Part shown: positions 42,096 to 52,481 of the stretch, one piece after another
Layout of the letters: each line of letters starts with the position of its first letter
Numbering within the stretch: position 1 is the stretch's first letter
NCBI GenBank assembly: GCA_963210315.1
Contig: OY723280.1
Span: 1,054,001-1,118,000 of the forward strand
Length of the DNA: 64,000 nt
From: Rhynchopus euleeides
Taxonomy: Eukaryota > Euglenozoa > Diplonemea > Diplonemida > Diplonemidae
Reading direction: 5' to 3'
Notes under the pieces: generated by a model
Told to the model about the DNA's origin: nothing
What the model saw: only the letters and a program-made list of their open reading frames with translations
The model's database searches: none
Program-made: the position numbers and the translations under genes

Positions 42096-43967
42096 AAGGT
42101 GATGACATGTTTTTCTTGCACAATACGCAACTTTTGAACGCCAAAACCGCCTTTTGGTCGTTTTTTCTCTTCACGCCGTGAGAAAAAACCGTAAAATCGC
42201 TTTATTACCGTGAAAACGAAAAACTGGGCCCCATTTTTGAGGTTGCTCATGTGAGTATGTCTGAGAACACCAATTTTCAGAGGTTCCAGGCTGTACCACC
42301 TCCTGACCGAGATCGACTCCACAGGGGATGTCGTCCAGAGCGCCAAGTCTGGGGTATTCCGCCCTCAAGAACGGCGAGTCACACCTCATCTCGTTCTGAT
42401 TTGCCCTCGACAGCTTCGTCTTCCTGGGGATCCCTGGTTCTGCTGGTTGACCTGTGGTTCACCGTGAAGAACCATTACCTGCTGTGCGACACGGTATGCA
42501 GCATACACTTCTAAAAGGTCTATCTGCTTGCGGTGATCGTACTTCTCACGCCGCGGGGTGCTGCGCTTCTGGCTCTGGGCAGAGGTCGGGGGGAGCTGGA
42601 TAGCGTGGCCGATGAACCCACCGCACCAACCCACCCCGCAGCCGACCTGGTGACCTGCAGACCCGCTCAGGCCTGATTTGTGCATTCACAAAATCAGCCG
42701 CAGTTCCCTTCCAGAAAATCACTGTACGGACTTTTTTTTCACGCCAAAAAAAGCGTGAAAAAAAAAGAAAAAAAGCGTGAGAAAAAAGAAAAAAGCGTGA
42801 GAAAAAAGTGATTACCGTAACCGGGCGTGCGTGAAAAAAAGTTGCGTGGCGTCCAAGAAAATTTTTTTCTCCCAAAAAAAAATATTTCTGGAAATCAGCT
42901 TAGCGAAAAAAAATATTTTCGCCACGGGATTTTTGGCTGGGGGGAAAAAAAGTCCGAGTTTCCCTGGAGGTCAGATTTCTTTTCAACTATTTCTCAAAGC
43001 CCCGAACGCACAGCAGGCCAAGCTGGTCGATACATCGACAGCGAAATTTGTGTCCTCTTTTGGAGTTCACGACTGTGTCAAAGGCAGGCACAGGAGGACG
43101 CTCTGGTTGCGCAGTGGACGACGTTGAAGACTATGCTTTGCCAGTTCCGTCAAGAAGTTGCTAACAGTCACGTACACTTTGGTTGTTTATGGTTTACACT
43201 TCCCCGCAAGACTTGCTCGATGATGTCCTCAAGTATGCGAGGATATTTGGAGTCCGGCCTCTCAGTTTCCGCTGCGGGCTTCATTTGATGACATTCAGGT
43301 CATCCAGACGGACAAAATAATGCAGAGGAAGACCTCGTTCGGGCAGTTTGGCAACGGCAAGTACGGGCGGAGGTTCCAGAAGGGCGGGGCAGGGCATGAC
43401 TGACCGAGCGGGTTGAGGTTTCGGCGCCCGAAGGACGCCGAAAAAAATTGAGGGGTAAAAAAAATTCTGGCAAAATCGAGGGTCGAGAAAATTTTTTCGC
43501 CACCGGAAAAACCAGATTTTGGTGTCAGGATACAGCCTGGCCCCCTCTCCTATAAAAAAAACCTCTCCAGGCTGTGTTACGCAGCCTAGTTTTTTGCACT
43601 CCCCCGGATTTTCGAAACATGGCGAAAACGCGCTTTTTCGAGGCAAAAACAATTCACCATAAAAAAAATCGAGGAAAAAGGTGGAGTACAGTCCCCATTA
43701 CTGGCCATACAGAAAATGGACCCCCAAATCCGAAAAAACGCGATTTTCAGGATTTTCCGAAAAATCGCATTTTTCCTCCTTGCAACCATTTTAGTCGGGA
43801 GACCGCGTCGTAAATTTTCTCTTGCTTCTTTGCAACGTTCTGCGACATCTGAGTTCACCATAAAAAAAATCGGTCAAAAATTCGTAGTAGAACGCTTCTG
43901 GTTGCCCGGTGCGAAAAAAATTGGACTTTTCGACACACATGTGTGTCGTTAGGTACCAAAGGGTTAA

Positions 43968-45536
43968 GTCCCAAGGCTATTTTGGGCCATTTTGGCCGAT
44001 TTTTCTCCTTGGACACCAAGTTGCTTCAATTTTCGTTTTTCTGCCCGACCCTGGCCGTAAATGAACGCGTTTGACTGAAAGATTCCACGATGGCCATTTT
44101 TTGGCCCCGAAAAAAATGTCACTTTTTTCGCATGGCCAACAAACAGTGAATTTGAGGGTGAAAAAATGGCAGATTTTCGAAAGCAAAAATTTTTGGGTGC
44201 CGGGGCTCCCCAAAAAGTCATCCGAAGATGGCGTTATTGGAAAGAACGAGTCAAATTGCATCGACGAAAAAAAAAGTTCGGCCAAAAAGACTGAGAATGA
44301 AGCCACTGAATGGGCAAGGCGGTTTTTGCCTATGTTCAGTGCCTATTTTCCCTTTGAAACCGTGGGAAAACACCCGAAAAGGGTTATTTCCTCAATCACT
44401 CGCAGGAAGTCTGTCTCAGACGGCTGCAAGGGCAACTGTTGTGCTTCGCAGCAGTGCTGAGCCAGAGAGAGTGTTCGCAGAGATGTCGCCATGCGCTCGC
44501 TCTACTACCCCGGGATGTCGCCAGTGTCCGTCTACCCTCTCCTCTGAGTTCTCGACCAGATGTCGCCGCAGAGAGGACAGCACCCCGCGTCTCGTATTAT
44601 TGCAGACTACTCGGTGCTGCAACTGCGCACGGAAGAGAGAAGCGCCTCGAATATGTTCTCCCCAAGTAGATCAGACACTCCTCTGGTTTAGCTTGGCTCA
44701 ATCTGGGCACGGCCCAAGGCCAGGATAAGATATCACCCAGACCTGGGACCCCCGTGTATAAGCCCCCCCTCCCTTTCCCCCGTGCTTAAGTCCCCCCCCT
44801 GGGGGTCTGGCAGGGGGGGGAACTTAAACACAGGTGGACCTAAACACGGGGTGGGCCGGTCTGGAGGGTCATCAAGTGGCCGCGAGGCCACCTGGTGCCC
44901 TCCAGGTGCTGTCAGAGTCGAAAAGGGGGGTGCCAAAAGTCCATCCGGACCAGAATCACCCCCCCTACGACGGAAGCGGAAGAGGTCTTCTTGGTCTCCA
45001 CCGTGCCACCCCCGTGTTTAAGCCCCCCCTGCGTTTAGGTCCGCCCCCCCCCCGTGTTTAAGTCCCCCCGGCCGAAAATCGTCTCCAAGGGGGGGGACTT
45101 AAACACGGGGGGTCCCAGGTACATTTGACAGGCGAGGAATTCACAATCAGGCACTCCCTTGCCTTCAGTTGACACGTGCACCACATCGGGGTATATCTGG
45201 GCGGGTCTTGATTCCTTGGAAAGGTTCTCGAGTCCCCTTTACCAGATGGCCAGGGTCGGGCACAAAGACCCCCGGCAAAGTATGCCAGACCTTGTTGGGG
45301 TGTGCACAGAAAACCAAGGGCCCAGAATGCTGTTTTCACCCGAAAACCCGACCTGGGCCCAGATTCTCAGGGGTGACGGCGGGCAACCGACAGACAGATA
45401 TCTCGTCGATTTTTGTTGTCTTGAAAAGAACTGTCCAAACCCTTTTCATGGTGCCCAGGGTTTGCCAAAAAGACAAAAATGCGTGCTAACAAAATGTGAA
45501 CCGAAAGTGTAGGCGCAATATATTGCGCCTTGGGAC
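43968..45536. mobile_element. TTAA-bounded element C
   Basis: GTCCCAAGGC on the left and its inverse GCCTTGGGAC on the right, flanked by TTAA at 43964-43967 and 45537-45540. Its left border shares the TTAA with element B, so it inserted at or next to that element's end. A weak hAT-like scrap (VVLRSSAEPERVFAEMS, about 44430) and a smaller inverted-repeat element (44742-45120) lie inside. Confidence 0.55.
44742..45120. mobile_element. Small inverted-repeat element with GTGTTTAAG motif cluster
   Basis: CCTGGGACCCCCGTGTATAA on the left and the inverse of CCTGGGACCCCCCGTGTTTA on the right bound about 379 bases. Five more copies of CCCGTGTTTAAGTCCCCC, in both orientations, lie inside near 44778, 44815, 44838, 45008 and 45050. 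Confidence 0.6.
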
Positions 45537-45548
45537 TTAAAGGGTTAA

Positions 45549-46416
45549 CAGGTGTTCTCCATGTGCCCTGTAAGAAGCCTTGGAGGCTGGGTGACTTGAG
45601 TTAGTTAGCGTGATCGGATGGCATCACTATTGCCGTGGATTTTGTCCAACGTCGTTCCACCTCCAACCACATCTGAAGACACATCTCGGTACGACGGTGA
45701 CCGCAGCAATGCATTGCAAACGAAGGCTACCCCAGCACTCTCACCCCCAGAAGTGCACTCCCAGAAGCCCCGATGGCACCGGCACACCAGATCTCCCTCT
45801 CTCGTTCTCTCTCTGCTTGGCAACGTGCCGCTGGCTTGCTGCTCCCCCAAAGCCCCGGCCGATGCAAGCATCCACCAGAGCAAATGGCGTGCTCATCCTC
45901 CCTCTCTCTCTCTCTCTCTCTCTCTTTGTGAGTTTCAAAAACACCCCGGTCTGCCCCTCTGCAAAATCACCAACGCAAAACCACCAGCCGCGGCACAATC
46001 CGCACACAAACCCATGTCGCTGGGTCAGTTGAGCTCAAATTCGTTCAAAATTCAGGTTCAACCGTTGGAAAATGCAGACCCGGCCCCACGAGGCCGTATG
46101 GTGAAGCTTGAAACGGGACGCCATTCGGAGCGCCGCCACGCGTGTTGGCATGGGCACTGGCTATTGTGATATTGATGATGTTGCCTCGGGGTGTCAGTGA
46201 GTGGGTGAGCGTCGTCTCTCTGGACTGTCTTGCAGCTATTCAGAACCTCCACTGCCGCGATTGCGAGATCTGCGCATCCGTGGGTGAAAGCCCCCCAACC
46301 CTTTGCTCTGGACAGCCAGGCAGAAAAGGCCAGCCTCTCTCGCCTACAGTCTGTGTCACACAGAATTGTCGCACACAAGACACACACGCACACACGGAGC
46401 GCCCCCCCCCCCCCCC
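45549..46416. other. Intergenic, no gene seen
   Basis: The stretch includes a CT microsatellite at about 45899-45925 and an AC/CACACG-rich stretch near 46378-46398. No frame with domain content is visible. Confidence 0.35.
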
Positions 46417-46418
46417 TA

Positions 46419-46824
46419 GGCTGCACTATACGTATAATACGCTATACGTATTATACGTATTATACGCTCCGGATTTTCACCCCATTTTTGCATACACCGT
46501 ACAGAGTGGCTGTCCGTGGCTGGACTTGGAGTGTGACCCCTGATATCCTTGTTGAGTGTGACTCTCACTGCATCCCCCAGTCAGCTGAAGTGCATGTGGG
46601 TGTGTAACGATATCAGGTGAGAAGCGCAACCGCACCGACAGGCGTGGGACGCTGTCGAAGTGCTGACGAACGACGCCACGAACCCAAAGTCCGGTGTGAG
46701 TCGCATCGTGGATGCCTGTGCAGTATTGCCTGAACGTATAATACGTATTTTAACGTATAATACGCTCAACGTATAATACGTATAATACGTTATACGCTGG
46801 GGGGGTGGAACGTATAGCACAGCC
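46419..46824. mobile_element. 406-bp MITE with ACGTATAATACG sub-repeats
   Basis: GGCTGCACTATACGT and the inverse of ACGTATAGCACAGCC face each other with TA on both sides (46417-46418 and 46825-46826). Clusters of the self-complementary unit ACGTATAATACG and relatives lie just inside both ends (46428-46468 and 46733-46797). The insertion site is between C-runs. Confidence 0.72.
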
Positions 46825-46826
46825 TA

Positions 46827-48090
46827 GCCCCCCCCCCCCCCCCCCCCACACCACCTCCCACTCCCTTATTCGCCACTACCCTTGATGACCCCCCTTTCTT
46901 GGGCCTCTATTTCATGACCTCTTCTTGTGTTATTGTGTGGGTGATCTGAGGCCCCTCTGGAAAGAAGAGGCATCGCATGGGGTGCTTCGTATAAACGACG
47001 TGCCATTTCGTGCGGCGGTTATGCGGCTAAAACTGATCTCTGAGGAGGGGGTTTTAAAATCGCCTACCCACCCCCCGCACGTGGGTGTCCCGTCTTTTCT
47101 TTGAGGGAGAGGTGAGACTCATAACAGTGTTTTTGCCGGAGAGGTTTTGCTCTGGGCACTATCGGACAAGATAAGCGGATTCTGCTCGTTTCATTTCTGG
47201 AGAATTCTTCCGATGCTCGACACTACGAAGCTGTTCCAATGTCTTTGCCACATTCTGTTCAGCTGGTTCACTGTGGCGCTGGGAGGGGCATTTTACATTA
47301 TATCCAAGTCCCGACTTCTGCGGTCTGTCAGCTGTCCTATGATTCCATCTCCACGTGGGTCATTATGCGTGCCATTGGGACTCAAATCGGGTTTAGCAAT
47401 GCGTATTGATGTGTCGCGTGGTCTTCTTTTGCATGGCAGGTCTCGGAGATCTTCCTCTTCGGCATGTGTTGTGCCAGCAGTGTGTGGTGGGACTTTCCTT
47501 TGCGTGGTTTCTATTTTTGCGAGTGGTCTTCTCTATATTAGAGCCAGCGCCAGATGCAGGCAGATCGGCAGCCAGGGCAGAGCGGGGTCGAGAAGGAGTG
47601 ATGTCTATGCAGGGAAACCCCCCCCCCCCCTCTGCATATCCAGGCCAGCAGCAGACGCAAGGCAGCTGTGTACGGCAGTCTGTGCAGCATGATGCGTGCT
47701 GTCCGTGCAGGCTCCCACTGTCTGATTCGCCTGTTCCCCAATCGAAATGCTGCAAAACCTGCCCCCGACCTCTGCTTTCTGGGTTTGATAAGGGTAGGAT
47801 TTATTGGCGCTGGTCAAGCCATCACACGTGTCGTGAGAGTTGGTGCCAAACTGTCGTGGACATGTGCTGCTGGTTTTGAAATGATGTTGTTTAGAGTTCG
47901 TGTAGCCAAAAAAACGGCTGAAACTATTGAGGATGGCTTGTTGCCACACACACCCCACATGACCAACAGTATGTGGGGTGCCTGTGTGCGCGTTTCTGCG
48001 TTTGAAGAATAGCAGAGTCTTGTCGGTTCCTTGGTCTCTTTTGAGATTATCCCCGGAAATATGATATTGAGCGCCGTCCAGTTCCACGGA
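46827..48090. other. Intergenic, no intact gene
   Basis: C-runs at 46828-46847 and 47620-47630. A frame at 47668-48012 contains GLIRVGFIGAGQAI, resembling the dinucleotide-binding start of pyrroline-5-carboxylate reductase, but the rest does not match. Confidence 0.35.
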
Positions 48091-48098
48091 GCGACAGG

Positions 48099-50351
48099 CA
48101 GGGCTTTCCCTAAATCTGGGGGTCTGGGGGTCAAATTTCCAAAAACGGGTGCAAAAAAAGGGGGGAAAGGGGGGTTAGCCTGGGGTCCAGTCTGGGGGCT
48201 GCCATTGCATTTGTTGGACTCCGTACGGATCGTAGTGGGGTCATTTTGTGGATGTAGGCGCCCAGTTTCACCTGTGAAATCTGGATCTGGTTCAGTCCTT
48301 CAAGTCCGACTCGTGATGGGAGGAGGTGACTGAGAGGCAGCACACCACCCCACCCAGCGGGACCCCCCCGACGGTTTTGTCAAGACCCCGTTGTTTTGAA
48401 CGTTTGGAATCTGTGCGGGTCGTGGTGGGGCCATTTTGGCCTGTGAAGACCCCTGTCTGGTTGTCACCGTGAAGGTTCAGCTCACCCCCCTCTAATTCCT
48501 CACCCGGACAAGCTAGGTCCTGAACATGTATGACCGTGTGAGACCTTCTGTGGCCGTATGTCACCTTGTGACCCGTTGTGGTGATGTGTAAGAAAGCCTC
48601 ATTGGCGGCAGACAACTGCCGGTCCACTGATCCTGGCTCACACCTGATGAGGCACACCAGGGGAGGTTGTCGTGTGTTTGCGCCGAATACACAACGAGCA
48701 CCACGGGAGACCACACGTGGCGTCTTGCACCTGACGAGATTGCTCTGATTTTGCTTCAGGATTGCAGCATCCGGCGACACGTGATCAAGCTATTGACACG
48801 ATGTGCCAGAAAATGCTGAATAATCCCTGGTACTCACCTGAACCCAGAGAGCCTGGGAAGATCGAAAACCGCATGGTCTCCCATGGGAACCTTTTTTGCG
48901 CGCCCAGGACGGCAACACCCCAAAAAAGATGTTCTTTTGCAATATTTGCGCACACCCATTCCGAAGGTTTTTTTGACAGCCACTTCAGTCAAGTAGGGTG
49001 CCCATTCCTGCCTTGACAACTCGCCTGCAAAAAAAGGGGGGAAACAGGGAAATAATAGCCTGCAAAAAAAAAGGGGGGGGGGAGGCAGGCCTGGGCGGGG
49101 AACGAGCCCTTTTTCCAGGTTTTTTGGTTCGGGGAACCAGGTTTTTTCTAAGAATTTTTACAAGGGATTTTTTGCTCGCCCCCCCACAGTTTCCAGGCGC
49201 GTGCCCGTCAGGCGGGACTTTTTCTCTGATTTCTCTCCGCGTCATCATGTGACAGCTCTCGAGTGATGCCCAGAGATGCTTGCGGCAGAGAGTGCCCCTC
49301 ATGCGCGTTACAGCTGAAAATGAATGAGGATCACCTGGCGCTCGTTCTCATCGGGGGTTGTGCTCCGCAGGGACTCAATACACCTTGGCACTCGCGCAGG
49401 GCTGGACATGCCAGCAGCTGGAGGACAGTTACAAAGCTGCCACTCCCCGACGCCACCCACCTGCTGGCCCCTTCAGGTCTGAAAGCCCAAAAGCTCCCGG
49501 GGATTTTTGCAGTGGTGCGCACCATATTCAGCGCAGTAGGGTGATCTCTCCGATTTTCCAAAACTGCTGGTTTACTGGTTTGGGGAACGGTCGCCGGCAG
49601 ACCGTTGAAATGCCCGTGTTAGCAAGGCACACTCACGTTTCAGGTAGCGTGTCGCGTGTCACGCATGTCGCGAACGCGGCAAGTGTACCTCCCAGGTGGG
49701 GAAGCCCGACCTCCTGTCCGATGTCAGTCAGGCTTCGAAGAAGCGCTTCATGGATGCGGCGCTGACCTCCTACGCTGCACTGTACCCGGGGAAGTGAGAT
49801 AGATGGACGGGCACACGCTACATCGGGGGTCTGGGGGGCGGTGCCCCCCAGCCGCCGGAGGCCACGGTAGCGAACATCTGTTCGTGTGGGCGTACAGATT
49901 CTGTGCGAGTTGGCTGCGTCCTCAGAGGCGACTGGAGTGGTTGGACCCCGACTTGATGGGATTCGAAGGACTTGAGTACGAGACGTACACCACAGGGGGG
50001 TCTGGGGGGCGTGAGCCCCCCAGCCGCCGGAGGCCACGGTAGTGAACGTCTGGCTCTCCAGTTGGCCAGCAAGGCGAACGGTACGTGGGACAGACTTCCC
50101 TTCCATCCTTGTGCGCGCCCTGTCGACTGGGGAAAACTTAGAAAAAGTTTTTTCCTCTGCGAAACAACCTTAGAAAAAAATTCCCCTAACAAAATTCTTA
50201 GAAAAAAACTTTTTTTCCCCTTACAAAAATTCTTAGAAAAAAAGTTCAGAATCCTGAAAGTGGGGAACAAGCCCCCCAGTTAGGAACAGCCCTGGGGGGA
50301 GGCAGATTTTGAAAATCTCGGGAGACGGGTGCCGATTTAGGGAAAGCCCTG
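48099..50351. mobile_element. hAT-superfamily transposon, non-autonomous
   Basis: The 18-bp terminal inverted repeats CAGGGCTTTCCCTAAATC match exactly at both ends. The 8-bp target duplication GCGACAGG stands at 48091-48098 and 50352-50359. CAGGG termini with an 8-bp duplication are diagnostic of hAT elements. The 2253-bp inside carries two G-rich palindromic units (about 49826 and 49996), the GGATCGT(A/G)GTGGGG string, and TTCTTAGAAAAA/TTTTTCTAAGAA repeats. No full transposase is seen. A short coding-like tail (49700-49795, KPDLLSDVSQASKKRFMDAA) could be a transposase scrap. Confidence 0.9.
49826..50046. repeat. Two G-rich palindromic units in the hAT element
   Basis: GGGGGTCTGGGGGGCGG, a CCCCCCAGCCGCCGGAGG arm, and GGCCACGGTAG(C/T)GAAC occur at about 49827-49876 and 49996-50046. 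These are the same units as in the 16.4-16.7 kb tandem repeats. Confidence 0.8.
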
Positions 50352-50359
50352 GCGACAGG

Positions 50360-52481
50360 GCTTTGCCCCGTAACTATTTTCCTTGTCACACCTGCCACAG
50401 AGCCAAATGCAAGAATAAATCACGCAGACAATAGCCCCCACCCCCCTCCCCAGCAACTTCACCAAATCAGAGTATGACAATTGATGAACCCCCGCTCAGT
50501 TGGCCCTACCCCCACATCCCCCGTGAGGTCTCCCTCTGCACTGTCTGCATTGTGGAGGCCGTGCGCTGCACCCCCCACCCCCCTCGCCCCCACCCATCTT
50601 TGAGGGTGGTAGGTTTATTCGCAGAGGCACACGGTTGTCCCTCCCTCCCCCTTCCCCCCAAACCCATCCCAAGCCCATGACCTCCCTCCCACCGGCGGCC
50701 CGAACGGCCCATCTGGTTCTGTTATGCTTTTTTGTCCTGTCGGTTCTCACGATAACCTTTCCTGTTTTTGGCTGTTTCTTCTCCCCCCGCCCCCCCCTGG
50801 TTAGAACTCTGTTTTCTCCCCCTCCCACACACACGCACACGCATGCCGTATATTTTTCGCATTAAATCGTTCAAATCGTTCAATCCCTCCCAACCTGGCC
50901 TGGCCTTATCACAGGGAATCATAGCACCCCACGGGAGGGGGGGGGGAACCGGGGCGGCCCCTCTCACCGGGTGCTGCGACGAGCACGGGAAAAAAATGAA
51001 CCGTTCAAAAAAAACGTGGAGGGCACATCGGATTCGCTTCAGCTCGATGCAGCAGTGATTCCCGGTTGTGCCATCAAGAGATGGGGCAGCCTTTCGTTGG
51101 GCTGAAAACCGTCTGCCGGTGTTCCAACCTGTGATATAATGCCTCGAATGGCCCGCAGCGGTGTCTCAAAGGTGTGATAGTTTTCATAAAGCAAATGTTG
51201 GCAGCCAGCCAGCCAGCAGCCAAAAAGAGAGGGTGGGGGGGAGGCTCGAGAGAGACGGCAATACGGCGATGCCACCCGGGCGGCCAGAAGAACCCGGAAC
51301 GGCAGCCTCTCACATGGGGTTGCTGTGTGCACGCCTTGAAGAAGTCCCTTACATTGTTCAAAAAATGCTCGTGCCAGTGAGGGGCTATTCGGATACCGGA
51401 AACCACCACGCTTACTGGGAATGTTGTGGCCATCGTGACGCGTCAGCCGTGGGGTTGTCGTCAACACCTTGCCGAATAATAACGTGGCATGGATTTGAGA
51501 CAACGTGGCGTTTGGGGGGGTTGGGGGCGGGGTCGGAATCAAGCGATCTTGCGGAGGTGGGATGTGTGTGTGTGTGTCGATGACCCCCTGGTGCGTTGCA
51601 TTGCTGCACAGCCAGTGTTTTTGTTGAGCCGGTAGCTTTTGGGACAGCGAAGTCCACAGTGCCCCCCCCTCCACCCTCCGCGGGTGGACTGCACTTCCAA
51701 CAAGAGCGCTGCCGGGCTAAGGTGACGACGCATTCCACTGGCCCATCTTCCTTTACTGGCACAATGTCGTCACGGACGCAGAATGCTGGTTCAGATTTCG
51801 TTGAGGTCATGATGGCTTCCAGTCACTCTTCGTTTGATGCGTACAGTGGGTGTGCAGTGGTGGTGGCACGTGGGTGTCCGTCTCTTCGCCGGAACAAAAT
51901 GCAACCAACGAAGGGACAGCGGGGGAAACATCCGAGGAAATGGCTCAAACCTTGTTCAAAAAAAATGAAAAATGGCATCTTCCAGACCCAAACCTGGGAA
52001 CGTCCTGTTGCTTGCCTCATATTCGAAAGAACTCAACCGCTTTCCTCGTTTGATGGTTCTGCAAGCGGCTGGCAGGGTGTGATCTTGAGCTCTTCTCTCT
52101 GGGCACAGAGACGCACGGAGTCGTTGTGCGCAGATCATGCATGCACAACTGGGTGGCAGCCGTTTTGCAAACCTCTGTAGCAATTATCTATGTTCAACCC
52201 AGCTGACGGCATCCGTATCTACTGGTGGCTGTCTGTTCTTTCCTCTCGTAGGGCACCACCAAGGGTCGGCTCGGATCGGTGTATGTTCAAAATCAAATCA
52301 TCAAGTAACATGAGCACATCAGTGTTGAGATGCGAGCGCACCCCCTACTCACGTTGATTGAACCGCACACCGACACGCCAGTTCATGCATCAAACACGTA
52401 CACAGTCTTGTTGAGCGAAGTGTGTCTTGCAACGCTGTGCATTTGTTAACACAACATCCCAAGTGGCAGACGAACGGCGAG
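50360..52481. other. Intergenic, no gene seen
   Basis: About 2.1 kb. The first 600 bases are C-rich with GT/CA stretches. Frames at 51161-51583 and 51596-52180 lack domain content. The last 100 bases precede the coiled-coil gene, with a candidate acceptor AGTGGCAG at 52461-52468. Confidence 0.35.

Larger units (their letters stand above)
40472..43963. mobile_element. TTAA-bounded element B (piggyBac-like), decayed
   Basis: TTAA followed by CCCTT at the left (40468-40476) and AAAGGG followed by TTAA at the right (43958-43967). Subterminal strings (TTCACCATAAAAA and GGTGGAGTA) at about 40535-40590, 43648-43690 and 43852-43900 resemble those inside the piggyBac-type element at 23182-24547. The terminal match is short, so the borders are less sure. 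A TA-bounded foldback element (41281-41562) and a strong hairpin (41994-42095) sit inside. Confidence 0.45.

Noticed and set aside
47668..48012. VGFIGAGQ-containing frame resembling pyrroline-5-carboxylate reductase
   Set aside because: Only about ten residues fit the dinucleotide-binding start; the following sequence does not match and has no flanking exons.
51596..52180. 194-codon + strand frame
   Set aside because: No domain, no acceptor signal, and Ser/Thr/Pro/Cys composition typical of random frames here.
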